64,000 bases of DNA, from assembly GCA_934098525.1 (NCBI GenBank), contig CAKONZ010000001.1, forward strand, positions 62,001-126,000, given 5' to 3'. Of this stretch, positions 35,626 to 44,500 are shown piece after piece. The notes under the pieces are model-generated. The model did not search any database. It was not told the origin of the DNA and was given only the letters and a program-made list of their open reading frames with translations. The translations under genes were made by a program, and so were the position numbers. Origin of the DNA: an uncultured Bacilli bacterium (lineage in GTDB: Bacteria; Bacillota_I; Bacilli_A; RF39; UBA660). How positions within the stretch are numbered: position 1 is the first letter of the stretch; every line of letters starts with the position of its first letter.

Positions 35626-37715
35626 CTTTTTATTTCTTCCATGGTATAGGCTTCAATTATGTCTTGTTCTTTTATGTCGTTATAATTTTCAATAGTTATA
35701 CCACATTCAATTCCTTTTTTAACTTCGTTTACTTTATCTTTTCCTCTTTGAATAGACGCTATTTTACCATCATATATTACTATTCCATCTCTTATGATTC
35801 TTGCTTGATTATTGATTTTGATTAATCCATCTGTTACTATACATCCTGCTATTGTACCAATTTTTGAAAATTTGAATAATTGTCTTACTTCTAGTGTTCC
35901 TAGAATTTTTTCTTCATATTCAGGATCAAGCATACCTACTATGGCTTGTTCTAGTTCTTCAATTATTTTGTATATAACATTGTGTAGTCTTATGTCAACG
36001 TTATATTCTTTAGCAAAATCTAGTATTTTGTTTGTTGGTCTAACATTAAATCCTATTATTATTGCTTTTGATGCATTTGCTAAAACAATATCACTTTCAG
36101 TTATTGTACCTACTCCACTTCTGATAACATTAACTTTTACGCCTTCAACATTGATTTTTGCTAATGATTGTTTGATTGCTTCTTCTGATCCTTTTACATC
36201 TGTTTTTAAAACTACTGGAATATTTGTGTTTCCTTCTTGAACTTGATTGAATAGGTCTTCAAGAGACATTCCAGCTTTGTTTGTGTTAGCTTCTTTGCTT
36301 CTTAGGGCTCTTTCTTCTGCTACTTTTCTTGCTTCTTTTTCGGTTTCAAAAGCCATGAAACGATCACCTGCTACTGGTAGCTCATTTAATCCTGTTATTT
36401 CAACTGGTGTTGATGGTAGGGCTTGTAAGATGTTTTCTCCCTTATCATTTTTTAAGGTTCTTACCTTTCCGTATACATTTCCTACAACGATTGGATCTCC
36501 TAGTCTTAGGGTTCCATTTTGGATTAGTATTGTTGCTACTGAACCTATATTTTTATCAAGTCTTGCTTCAATTACTGAGCCTGTTGCATATCTATTAGGA
36601 TTTGCTTTTAGTTCATTCATGTCTGCTATTAATAAAATGTTTTCTAATAATTCGTTTATACCTTCTTTTGTTTTGGCAGATATTTTATTTATTAATGTGT
36701 CACCACCCCATTCTTCTGGAGTTAGGTTGTGTTCTGCTAATTCTTGCATAACTCTTTCTGGGTTAGCGTTTGGTAAATCCATTTTATTTATTGCTACTAT
36801 AATTGGTACATTGGCAGCTTTGGCATGATCTATTGCTTCTATGGTTTGTGGTTTTACACCATCTTCTGCTGATACTATTATGATAACAATATCAGTTACA
36901 CTGGCACCACGAGCTCTCATTTCTGTAAAGGCTTCATGTCCTGGAGTATCAATAAATGTTATTAGTCTATCATTTATGCTTACTTGATATGCTCCAATTG
37001 CTTGAGTAATTCCACCGGCTTCTTTTGATACTATATTAGTATGTCTTATTGCATCAAGTAATGAAGTTTTTCCATGATCTACGTGACCCATTATTGTTAC
37101 TACTGGAGGGCGTGGAATTAGATCTTCTTCTTTGTCAATTATTTCATATTGTTCAAAGTTTGATATATCTCTAGTTTCCTCTTTTTTTAATGTTTTTCCA
37201 TAATCGACACTAATTAATTCTATAACAGAAAAGTCAAGACTTTGATTTATATTACTCATTACTCCTAGGTCGAATAGTTTTTTTAATATTTCTGATGTAG
37301 AAACATTTAATTCATTTGCTAGATCTTTTACTGTCATACCTTCTTTATATAATATGATGTTGTCTTCTTCTTTATTGGTTGATAACTTTTCTTTATGTTT
37401 ATACATTTCTTTTTTAGCTTGTTTATATTTTTGGTTATCATCGCGTTTTATTACTTGTTTCTTTTTCATTTTTATTTCTTCAGGTTTTTTTACTTGGCTG
37501 ATTTTAAAATCTTGTTCTAATTCGTCATCATCATATTCTATTTCGTTTACTTCTATTTCATCTGATTCTTCTAAACTGTTATCTAGCATTATGATATCGT
37601 CTTCACTTAGTAAATCGTCTTCGCTATTTACATTTATATTAAGACTTTTACAAATTTTTAGTATGTATGAACTATCTTTATTTACATCTAAAGCATAATC
37701 TTTTACACTCATCAT
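35622..37715 (-). CDS. infB: Translation initiation factor IF-2
   Basis: GTPase that brings initiator tRNA to the 30S subunit. 697 residues, at the short end. Two small IF2N-type helical domains (VKDYALDVNKDSSYILKICKSL at the start and MTVKDLANELNVSTSEILKKL near 125) are joined by an acidic-basic linker. The G domain follows: IMGHVDHGKTSLLDAI near 208, DTPGHEAFTEMRARG near 255, NKMDLP near 310. Then domains II-IV with RSGVGTITESDIVLA and RVFKFSK-like RQLFKFSKIGTIAGC. ATG 37715 follows GAGGTGATATT; ATG 37712 is an equal alternative. Confidence 0.97.
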   Translation of the reverse strand: MMSVKDYALDVNKDSSYILKICKSLNINVNSEDDLLSEDDIIMLDNSLEESDEIEVNEIEYDDDELEQDFKISQVKKPEEIKMKKKQVIKRDDNQKYKQAKKEMYKHKEKLSTNKEEDNIILYKEGMTVKDLANELNVSTSEILKKLFDLGVMSNINQSLDFSVIELISVDYGKTLKKEETRDISNFEQYEIIDKEEDLIPRPPVVTIMGHVDHGKTSLLDAIRHTNIVSKEAGGITQAIGAYQVSINDRLITFIDTPGHEAFTEMRARGASVTDIVIIIVSAEDGVKPQTIEAIDHAKAANVPIIVAINKMDLPNANPERVMQELAEHNLTPEEWGGDTLINKISAKTKEGINELLENILLIADMNELKANPNRYATGSVIEARLDKNIGSVATILIQNGTLRLGDPIVVGNVYGKVRTLKNDKGENILQALPSTPVEITGLNELPVAGDRFMAFETEKEARKVAEERALRSKEANTNKAGMSLEDLFNQVQEGNTNIPVVLKTDVKGSEEAIKQSLAKINVEGVKVNVIRSGVGTITESDIVLANASKAIIIGFNVRPTNKILDFAKEYNVDIRLHNVIYKIIEELEQAIVGMLDPEYEEKILGTLEVRQLFKFSKIGTIAGCIVTDGLIKINNQARIIRDGIVIYDGKIASIQRGKDKVNEVKKGIECGITIENYNDIKEQDIIEAYTMEEIKR

Positions 37716-37736
37716 AATATCACCTCGTTTTCAATT

Positions 37737-38003
37737 TTATATCATTTTGTTTAATTCTTCGAATATTTCTTCTGGCACTTCCACTCCTAAATGTCTATTC
37801 AAAATTTTCTTTTCTTTGGCTATTTTGAATATTTCTTTGTCTTTTTTAAGATATGCTCCTCTTCCATTACTTTTTCCTGTTTCATCTATTATTATTTCTT
37901 TTTCAGGAGTTCTTACAATTCTTATTAAACTGTTTTTTGGTAGTTTTTCGTTTGAAACAACACAAGTTCTTAATACTATTTTTTTTTGCTTCAATTTATT
38001 CAC
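37737..38003 (-). CDS. ylxR: YlxR-family protein (RnpM), RNA-binding
   Basis: 88 residues, DUF448 family: LRTCVVSNEKLPKNSLIRIVRTPE and DETGKSNGRGAYLKKD. The B. subtilis member binds RNase P RNA and modulates its activity. It overlaps nusA by eight bases. The start may be GTG 38003 or TTG 37994; the second is better placed after AGGTGA. The ylxQ gene that normally separates ylxR and infB is absent. Confidence 0.9.
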   Translation of the reverse strand: MNKLKQKKIVLRTCVVSNEKLPKNSLIRIVRTPEKEIIIDETGKSNGRGAYLKKDKEIFKIAKEKKILNRHLGVEVPEEIFEELNKMI

Positions 38004-39093
38004 CTACTTTAATACTTATACCCATTTCTTTTACTTGTTCACTATTTTTTACATCAATTTTGTATTTTGTTAATCTTGATGCTAAACGAACATTTTGTCC
38101 TTTTTTACCTAGTGCTAAAGAGAAATCTTCTCCATCTGCTATTGCTAAGGCTTCTTGTTTTTTTGGATCTAATATGTATACTCTGATATTTTTTGCTGGA
38201 TTTAAAGCATTTTTTATAAATGTTTCTTTATTTTCATCATATCTTATGATATCTAATTTTTCTCCAGATAATTCTTTCATAATATTTGATATTCTTGATC
38301 CTTTTTCTCCAATACAACAACCGATAGGATCGATGTTAGCGTATTCTGAGTATACAGCTATTTTACTTCTTATTCCAGCATCACGTGCTACACCGTATAT
38401 CATTACTGTTCCATCGTTTATTTCGGGAATTTCTAATTCAAATAGTCTTTTTACGAAGTTATAATGACTTCTTGAAAGAATGATTGCTGTTGCTTTAGAA
38501 CTACATTCTACTTTTGTAACGTATGCTTTTATAGTAGAACCCATTTCTATTTTTTCATTTCCTATTAGTTCTTTTTTTGGTAATATACCATTAGTTCTAC
38601 CTAGATCAATATAATAATTACCTTCATCTTCTAATGAAACAACACCTGAAACTAGTTCTCCTTCTTTACTTTGAAATTCGTTTATTATGCTATTTCTTTC
38701 AGCTTCTCTTATTTTTTGAATTACTACTTGTTTAGCAGTTGATGTGGCAACTCTACCAAAATCTTTTGGTGTTACTTCTTCATCAATTGTATCTCCAACA
38801 TTTTTTGTTTTATCGATTTTTCTAGCGTCTTCAAGAGATATTACTGTATCTGGATCGATATCTTGTTCTTCTAATTCATCAATATCAAATTTTTCTATAA
38901 TAGTTTTGTATGAATATATTTTTATATCTCCTGTTTCTCTATTTATTACTACTTTTGCATTTGTTTTTGAATCAAAGTTCTTTTTATAAGCAGAAAGTAA
39001 AGCTGCTTCCATTGTTTCAAATATATAATCACGGGGAATTTTCTTTTCTTCTTCGAGTAAGTTAACTGCTTTTAAAAATTCTTTTCCATTCAT
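37996..39093 (-). CDS. nusA: Transcription termination/antitermination factor NusA
   Basis: About 365 residues, the Bacillota length without the C-terminal acidic repeats. N-terminal RNA-polymerase-binding domain (EEEKKIPRDYIFETMEAALLSAYKKNF), S1 domain (GELVSGVVSLEDEGNYYIDLGRTNGILPKKE) near 130, KH domains (VYSEYANIDPIGCCIGEKGSRI near 240, IADGEDFSLALGKKGQNVRLASRLT near 320). Start ATG 39093 after AAGGAGGTAATTA, which contains the rimP stop; the longer frame upstream is not used. Confidence 0.97.
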   Translation of the reverse strand: MNGKEFLKAVNLLEEEKKIPRDYIFETMEAALLSAYKKNFDSKTNAKVVINRETGDIKIYSYKTIIEKFDIDELEEQDIDPDTVISLEDARKIDKTKNVGDTIDEEVTPKDFGRVATSTAKQVVIQKIREAERNSIINEFQSKEGELVSGVVSLEDEGNYYIDLGRTNGILPKKELIGNEKIEMGSTIKAYVTKVECSSKATAIILSRSHYNFVKRLFELEIPEINDGTVMIYGVARDAGIRSKIAVYSEYANIDPIGCCIGEKGSRISNIMKELSGEKLDIIRYDENKETFIKNALNPAKNIRVYILDPKKQEALAIADGEDFSLALGKKGQNVRLASRLTKYKIDVKNSEQVKEMGISIKVGE

Positions 39094-39094
39094 A

Positions 39095-39334
39095 TTAATT
39101 ACCTCCTTTTTCTTTAGATGATACATCTAATAAATATTTTTCTTTGATAAAATCACTTTTGTCTAAAATTGGTGAAATAATTTTTGTAGCTTTTACTATA
39201 TCATCAATATTCATAGGTTTTTCTTCTTCGTTGTCTAATATAATTCTTAATTCATGATTTTTGTAAGTTATGCTATCAATTCTTACTCCAACTTCTTTTA
39301 GTGGGATTTCTAGAGCTTTTTTAATATTTTCCAT
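39095..39334 (-). CDS. rimP: RimP reduced to its N-terminal domain
   Basis: Small-subunit assembly factor. 79 residues from ATG 39334 (GGGAGGAAAT before it; a TTG at 39346 lies inside that site). The sequence KNHELRIILDN, NIDDIVKATKIISPILDK and FIKEKYLLDVSSKE matches RimP up to the conserved LEVSSPG position, exactly where the N-terminal domain normally ends. The C-terminal SH3-like domain, about 70 residues in other RimP, is missing, and no remnant lies downstream because the stop sits in the nusA ribosome binding site. First gene of the nusA operon, where rimP normally is. Confidence 0.82.
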   Translation of the reverse strand: MENIKKALEIPLKEVGVRIDSITYKNHELRIILDNEEEKPMNIDDIVKATKIISPILDKSDFIKEKYLLDVSSKEKGGN

Positions 39335-39351
39335 ATTTCCTCCCAATTAAC

Positions 39352-39374
39352 ACAAAAAGTGGGGATACCCACTT
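39352..39374 (-). promoter_or_regulatory. Leader attenuator-like hairpin of the rimP-nusA operon
   Basis: On the minus strand AAGTGGG/CCCACTT with a four-base loop is followed by TTTTT and lies 18 bases before the rimP start. A TATAAT at 39393-39388 with a weak TTTTAC 17 bases upstream gives the promoter, so the hairpin is inside the leader RNA. A terminator at this place would let the operon regulate itself. Confidence 0.55.
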
Positions 39375-39508
39375 CGTTGCTACAAGTATTATAACACATA
39401 AATGTAAAAAGTAAAACTTTTTTTACGTAAATATTTCTATTATTTTTTAGATTAGATATGTTTTTTGTTTATTGTGTTATAATATATATATGTAAAAGGA
39501 TGTGTATT

Positions 39509-40186
39509 ATGAAGAAATTTTTAAATATTTTATTAACAATTGTTTTATTTATTGGCCAAATTGGGTTTTCTTATGTAGTTGTTTTTTTACTTAATAGATT
39601 AGGTTTAAATATTAATGGCCTTAGTACTAGTTATAAGTTGTTTTTGTTTACAGGAATTGATATTTTGTTTATGTTAATATTGTTTTTTATTTATAGAAAG
39701 GATATTATTAGAGATTTTAATGATTTTAAGACTCATGGAAAGGAATATTTTCTTTTTGGATTTAAGATTTGGATTTTATCTCTAATTGGTATGATTGTTA
39801 TTAATAATATAATATATAGAATTTATTTTAAACAAGCTACTAATGAAGTACTGGTAGAAAGTTATTTAACTAAGTTTCCATTATATATGTTGTTTAGTAG
39901 TTGTATATATGCCCCATTTGTTGAAGAGATTATATATAGAAAATCAATTAGAAATATTTTTGAAAACGTAGTTGTTTATATTCTTGTGTCAGGGCTTGTT
40001 TTTGGTGCTATACATACTTTAGGATATCTTGATAATTCTTTGGAACTTTTATATATTTTACCTTATGGATTAGTTGGTGCAGCTTTTGCTTATGTTTATA
40101 GTAAAACTGATAATATATTTACTACTATTTGTTTGCATGGTTTACATAATCTTTTAACTGTTATCTTATTTTTTGTTACTAAGTAG
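39509..40186 (+). CDS. CPBP-family intramembrane metalloprotease
   Basis: About 225 residues and six or more helices. Family motifs: Glu-Glu-x3-Arg as FVEEIIYRKSIRNIF near 145, LVFGAIHTLGYLD near 170 (His), and ICLHGLHN near 211 (His). Related to eukaryotic CaaX protease Rce1; bacterial members often serve in bacteriocin immunity or maturation, but no bacteriocin is seen here. Start ATG 39509 follows AAAAGGATGTGTATT; a longer frame from 39458 has no such site. Confidence 0.85.
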   Translation: MKKFLNILLTIVLFIGQIGFSYVVVFLLNRLGLNINGLSTSYKLFLFTGIDILFMLILFFIYRKDIIRDFNDFKTHGKEYFLFGFKIWILSLIGMIVINNIIYRIYFKQATNEVLVESYLTKFPLYMLFSSCIYAPFVEEIIYRKSIRNIFENVVVYILVSGLVFGAIHTLGYLDNSLELLYILPYGLVGAAFAYVYSKTDNIFTTICLHGLHNLLTVILFFVTK

Positions 40187-40192
40187 GTTTAT

Positions 40193-41086
40193 ATGAAAAC
40201 GAGAAGCGAAAAGAATAAAAATTTAATTAACGAAGAGAAGAAGATAAAAAGAGATAACAGAAAAAAGAATTTTAAAAAGGTATTAATAGTTTTTTTAATT
40301 ATTATATTATTGATAGTTTTATATGGCTTTTTAGTGGAACCTAAGATGTTTAGAGTAAATGAAGAAAAAATTGTTTCCTCAGAGATTCCTGATAGTTTTC
40401 ATGGAGTAAAGATAGTTCATTTTTCTGATTTACATTATGGCTCTACTATTAATAAGAATAATATTGATAAGATTGTTGATAAAATTAATTTATTAAAGCC
40501 TGATATTTTGATTTTTACAGGAGATTTAATTGATAATAAATATAAACTATCTAAAGATGATGTCGATGTTTTAAGTAAATCTTTAAAGAAGATGAATGCT
40601 ACTCTTGGGAAATATTCTATTTTAGGTAATCATGATTTTTATGTTGAGGAGATTGATAATATATATTTTGATTCATCTTTTGATTTATTGGTAAATGAGG
40701 GGGATTTAGTTTATTATAAAGAAAATACTCCTATATTAATTTATGGAGTTGATGATATGATATATGGAAAACCTAGTATTGATCCTATAAAAAATGATGA
40801 GTATAGTAATATACCTTATAAGATATTGTTAACTCATGAAGGGGATTTTATTAATAGTTTAGGAGATTATAAGTTTAATTTAATTCTTGCTGGACATTCT
40901 CATAATGGACAGGTAAATATTTTTAAGCCGATGTTTTTACCAGAGTATTCTAAGCATTATTATGATAGTTTTTATGAAAAGGATGGTACTTTGATATATG
41001 TTTCTAATGGTATTGGATGTTCAATTTTACCATTTAGATTAGGAAGTATACCTTCTATTAATTTGTATAGACTTAATACCAAATAA
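40193..41086 (+). CDS. Membrane-anchored metallophosphoesterase (YkuE-like)
   Basis: 297 residues: very basic N-terminus, one membrane helix (VLIVFLIIILLIVLYGFLV) near 29-48, then a calcineurin-type domain outside the membrane: HFSDLHYGS near 78, FTGDLIDN near 107, LGNHDFY near 145, LLTHEG near 215 and LAGHSHNGQ near 238. All metal ligands are present. Related proteins cleave UDP-linked or phosphodiester lipids at the membrane; the substrate here is unknown. It follows the CPBP gene by six bases. Confidence 0.87.
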   Translation: MKTRSEKNKNLINEEKKIKRDNRKKNFKKVLIVFLIIILLIVLYGFLVEPKMFRVNEEKIVSSEIPDSFHGVKIVHFSDLHYGSTINKNNIDKIVDKINLLKPDILIFTGDLIDNKYKLSKDDVDVLSKSLKKMNATLGKYSILGNHDFYVEEIDNIYFDSSFDLLVNEGDLVYYKENTPILIYGVDDMIYGKPSIDPIKNDEYSNIPYKILLTHEGDFINSLGDYKFNLILAGHSHNGQVNIFKPMFLPEYSKHYYDSFYEKDGTLIYVSNGIGCSILPFRLGSIPSINLYRLNTK

Positions 41087-41108
41087 AAAAGCACGATGTG
41101 CTTTTTTT
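41085..41108. terminator. Bidirectional terminator between the phosphoesterase gene and obgE
   Basis: AAAAAAGCAC/GTGCTTTTTT with a three-base loop; it adjoins both stop codons. Confidence 0.75.
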
Positions 41109-42378
41109 AGTTTCTGTATTCAAAGTCAAAGTCTAGAATTTTTATTATGTCTCCTTGTTTTGCTCCCATTTCTTCTAACTTTTGATCTACACCCATTCTT
41201 GTTAATTTTTTGGCAAATCTTAGTATGGCTTCATCAGATGTGAATTTTGTCATTCTGAATAGTTTTTCTACGGCTTCACCTTTTACTATAAAGTAGTCGT
41301 TTTCTTTTTCTATTGTAAATGGTTCTTCTTTTTTATATTTATATAATATATAGTCTTCGTATTCTTCTTCATCATAGTTTTCTATTTCAATAGTATCTAA
41401 AAGATCAGCCATATGGATTAATACTTTATCAAGACCTTCATCGTTTATAGCAGAGATTTCAAATATTTCTACGTCTTTTACTTTTTTCTTGAATTCTTCT
41501 AAATTAGAAATAGATGTTTCTATATCCATTTTATTAGCTATGATAAGCTGTTTTTTCTTTAATATTTTGGGATCAAAATCATTTAATTCTTTACATATTT
41601 TTAGATAATCTTCATAAGGTGATCTTCCTTCTATACCAGACATATCTATTACATGCGCTATTATTCTAGTTCTTTCAATATGCTTTAAGAACTTATCTCC
41701 TAGTCCTTCTCCAAGTGATGCTCCTTCGATTAATCCAGGAAGATCAGCGATTGTAAAGCTTCTGTTATCAGATGTTTTTACTACGCCAAGATTAGGATTT
41801 AGGGTTGTAAAATGATAGGCTGCTATTTTTGGTTTTGATCTAGTTACTTTAGATAGAATTGTACTTTTTCCTACACTTGGCATACCTACTAATCCTACGT
41901 CCGCTAGTAGTTTTAATTCTATTTTTAAGTATCTTTCTTCTCCTGGTTCGCCTTTTTCTGAAAAGTTTGGAGCGGGATTATTTTGGGTTTTAAAGGCGGT
42001 GTTACCTCTTCCTCCTCTACCACCATGCGCTACAATAAACTCTTCGCCATTTTCTTTTAAGTCGCATACTAAAAGGTTGGTGTCAGCGTCGGTTACAACT
42101 GTTCCTGGTGGGACTTTTATTACTATATCGCGAGCTTTTTTACCGTTTTTGTTTTTTCCTTCACCATTTTCGCCTTTTTCACCTTTTATTATTTTATTAT
42201 ATCTTAAGTCAATTAATGTACGTAAGTTGTTATCTACTTTAAATATGATGTCAGAACCTTTACCACCATTACCACCGAAAGGTCCACCTAGGGCTACATA
42301 TTTTTCTCTTCTAAAGGCGGTACAACCATCACCACCATTACCTGCTATTAATTTTATAAAGACTTCATCAACAAACAT
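41107..42378 (-). CDS. obgE: GTPase Obg/CgtA
   Basis: Essential GTPase in 50S assembly and stress control. About 423 residues: the Gly-rich Obg fold (AGNGGDGCTAFRREKYVALGGPFGGNGG at the start), G domain with GMPSVGKSTILSKVT near 168, ADLPGLIEGASLGEGLG near 212, NKMD near 285, and the Bacillota C-terminal OCT domain (FTSDEAILRFAKKLTRMGVDQKLEEMGAKQGDII). ATG 42378 is right since the GTG upstream at 42387 is the ribosome binding site GAGGTG. Confidence 0.97.
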   Translation of the reverse strand: MFVDEVFIKLIAGNGGDGCTAFRREKYVALGGPFGGNGGKGSDIIFKVDNNLRTLIDLRYNKIIKGEKGENGEGKNKNGKKARDIVIKVPPGTVVTDADTNLLVCDLKENGEEFIVAHGGRGGRGNTAFKTQNNPAPNFSEKGEPGEERYLKIELKLLADVGLVGMPSVGKSTILSKVTRSKPKIAAYHFTTLNPNLGVVKTSDNRSFTIADLPGLIEGASLGEGLGDKFLKHIERTRIIAHVIDMSGIEGRSPYEDYLKICKELNDFDPKILKKKQLIIANKMDIETSISNLEEFKKKVKDVEIFEISAINDEGLDKVLIHMADLLDTIEIENYDEEEYEDYILYKYKKEEPFTIEKENDYFIVKGEAVEKLFRMTKFTSDEAILRFAKKLTRMGVDQKLEEMGAKQGDIIKILDFDFEYRN

Positions 42379-42431
42379 AGCTTTCACCTCACTGGATAGA
42401 TTATATCAAATTTCTAATTAAAAAGAAAGTG

Positions 42432-43682
42432 TTATTTTGTATAATACTTTCTTTTGATCTTTATATTGTATATTTCATTTGGTGTTAATTTTTTATCTAT
42501 TTTTAAATATAAATAATTAGATGTATGTCCATATGAATAACCGTCTTCATATTTTTCTACTAATATTTCTTCATTTTTATTAATAAATTTTTTAAAATAT
42601 TTATATTCTAATTTTTCTGATAATTCAATTAGTTGTTTAGCTCTTTTCTTTTTGATTTCTTCTGAGATTTGATTTTTCATTCTAGCTGCTTTTGTACCGT
42701 CTCTTTTTGAGTATGGGAAAACATGTACTTTAGCAAATTTAATTTTTTTTATGAAATTTATACATTCTTTAAAATCTTTTTCATCTTCATCTGGAAAGCC
42801 TACTATGACATCTGTTGTTATGGCTATATCCGGTCTTCTTTTTCTTATTTTTTTAATACTTTCTAGAAATTGTTTTTTATCATATTTTCTATTCATTAGT
42901 TTTAATATTTTATCTGATCCTGATTGTAGTGGGATATGTATTTGATTGCATAGTTTTTTATTTTCTAGAAGATGTAAAAATTCTTCATCTAATTCAGTTA
43001 TTTCTACTGATGATATTCTTAATCTTTTTAGTTTTTCTATTTCTAGAATATCTTTTAAAAGAGTTGAGAATTTTAAGTTTATATCACTACCATAGTTACC
43101 TGTATGAATTCCTGTTAGTACTATTTCTTTGTAATTATTATTTACTAGTTCATTTATTTCTTCTAGTACTAATTCTCGTTTTTTAGAACGACATCTTCCT
43201 CTTACAAATGGAATAATACAGTAACTACAATAGTTTTGACAACCATCTTGAATTTTGACAAATGCTCTGGTTCTGTCTTCTAAATGATTTATTTTCATGT
43301 CTTCAAAAGGAACTTGCATTATGTTTTCTTTTTCAGTTATTTGTTTTTTGGTTTTAAAGAATTGTTCTACAAGTTCTGCAATTTTTGATTTGTTGTAGTT
43401 ACCTATTATTATGTCAACTCCATCGAATTTGTAGTTTTTATTGCTTTCAACAAAACAACCACAAACTACAATGCAGGCATCTTTATTTTTTACTTGATTA
43501 ATTATTTTTTTATCTTTTTTATCACTATTATTTGTTACTGTACAAGTGTTTATTACATATACATCACAATCTTCTTTAAAATCTTTTATTTCATAGCCTT
43601 TTTCTTTGAAAAGACTCATCATATATTCACTTTCGTATGTATTTACTTTACATCCTAAAGTATAAAATCCTACGGTTTTCAT
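42432..43682 (-). CDS. mtaB: tRNA t6A37 methylthiotransferase MtaB
   Basis: Radical-SAM enzyme that adds a methylthio group to t6A at tRNA position 37. 416 residues: N-terminal UPF0004 domain (YTLGCKVNTYESEYM, NTCTVTN, VVCGCF: three cluster Cys), the radical-SAM motif DGCQNYCSYCIIPFVRGR near 148, LTGIHTGNYG, and a TRAM-like C-terminal end. TLGCKVNxxES distinguishes MtaB from MiaB. It starts after GGAGGCAGT. Together with the TcdA-like protein it suggests full t6A hypermodification. Confidence 0.93.
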   Translation of the reverse strand: MKTVGFYTLGCKVNTYESEYMMSLFKEKGYEIKDFKEDCDVYVINTCTVTNNSDKKDKKIINQVKNKDACIVVCGCFVESNKNYKFDGVDIIIGNYNKSKIAELVEQFFKTKKQITEKENIMQVPFEDMKINHLEDRTRAFVKIQDGCQNYCSYCIIPFVRGRCRSKKRELVLEEINELVNNNYKEIVLTGIHTGNYGSDINLKFSTLLKDILEIEKLKRLRISSVEITELDEEFLHLLENKKLCNQIHIPLQSGSDKILKLMNRKYDKKQFLESIKKIRKRRPDIAITTDVIVGFPDEDEKDFKECINFIKKIKFAKVHVFPYSKRDGTKAARMKNQISEEIKKKRAKQLIELSEKLEYKYFKKFINKNEEILVEKYEDGYSYGHTSNYLYLKIDKKLTPNEIYNIKIKRKYYTK

Positions 43683-43699
43683 ACTGCCTCCATATATAA

Positions 43700-43724
43700 A
43701 ATAAATTAGATTTTAATCTAATTT
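43700..43724 (-). terminator. Terminator of the 43.7-44.4 kb gene, stop codon in the stem
   Basis: AAATTAGATT/AATCTAATTT, then T-rich, on the minus strand; the TAA stop lies at the hairpin tip. Confidence 0.65.
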
Positions 43725-44423
43725 ATCCTTTAGTTTTTTTAATTCTTCTAAGAATTGTTCTGTCTTTTTTATTTCGTTTTCTATGTCTTCTATATCTTTT
43801 GATTTTGGTTTAGTAGTTGATACTTTTCTAAATGGTATTTCTTCTTGTTTATATATTCCAAAGACTGGTGAGATCACTTCTGAATTGCGGAATTTTTTTT
43901 CTTCTTTTATTTGTCTTTGAATTGGCTGTTCTATTTCTTTTGTTTCTTCTTGTTCTTGTTTTTTTTCTTCTTTTTCTTCTTTTACTTCTTTTTGTTTTTT
44001 ATATAGTTCTTCAATGGTTATTGGTTCTTCACCTTCGTCTTCTAGAAGCTTATCGTTAGTTTCATCAATATTGTTGGCGGCTTTTTTTAGTTCGTCATAA
44101 CTTATTATTGATTTTTCTTCTTGTTCTTTTTCAAAGTGTGTTGGTCCAATTAAGTCTGATTCTTCTTCTTTTAGTTTTTTTTGAACTTCTTCTAAGAATT
44201 GTTTGGCTTCTTCCTTTGTCGGTTCTTCATCTATATATATTATTTCTTCATCATCTTTTGTTGGTTCTTCATAATATTCTATTTCTTGTTCATTCTTTTT
44301 TCTTCTTTTTCTATCTATTTTTTCGATAAGAATGATTATAAAAAGCGCTAAAATAATAGCACAAATTACTGCTAGAATAATTATTAAATTGTTTTTACCA
44401 AAGCTTTCTATAAATTCTTGCAT
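43713..44423 (-). CDS. Membrane-anchored acidic coiled-coil protein
   Basis: About 236 residues: N-terminal helix (LIIILAVICAIILALFIIILI) then a long Glu/Lys-rich cytoplasmic tail, mostly disordered or coiled coil. Near residue 180 the low-complexity stretch is broken by SEVISPVFGIYKQ, which looks like a conserved short motif for protein binding, and a C-terminal coiled coil (DIENEIKKTEQFLEELKKLKDKLD) follows. The layout resembles divisome or cell-shape accessory proteins, but I do not recognise the family. ATG 44423 after AAGGTGAAGTT. Between dnaJ and mtaB on the same strand, with terminators on both sides. Confidence 0.65.
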   Translation of the reverse strand: MQEFIESFGKNNLIIILAVICAIILALFIIILIEKIDRKRRKKNEQEIEYYEEPTKDDEEIIYIDEEPTKEEAKQFLEEVQKKLKEEESDLIGPTHFEKEQEEKSIISYDELKKAANNIDETNDKLLEDEGEEPITIEELYKKQKEVKEEKEEKKQEQEETKEIEQPIQRQIKEEKKFRNSEVISPVFGIYKQEEIPFRKVSTTKPKSKDIEDIENEIKKTEQFLEELKKLKDKLD

Positions 44424-44478
44424 AACTTCACCTTTTTTCCAGTAATTATATTTTAACATATAATCGCTTATTTCAAAC

Positions 44479-44500
44479 AAAAAAGTGCAGATGCACTTTA
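44479..44500 (-). terminator. Terminator after dnaJ
   Basis: AAAGTGC/GCACTTT followed by T residues on the minus strand; the dnaJ TAA stop overlaps the left arm. Confidence 0.75.

Noticed and set aside
36247..36828. A 193-codon open frame opposite infB (and similar long frames opposite nusA, dnaK and obgE)
   Set aside because: They lie wholly within well-supported genes on the other strand, have no ribosome binding site, and encode Ser/Phe/Leu-rich products that mirror the sense codons.
37747..38464. Hydrophobic plus-strand frames across ylxR and nusA
   Set aside because: Antisense shadows of Lys/Glu-rich genes; the apparent membrane helices arise from reading AAA/GAA codons backwards.
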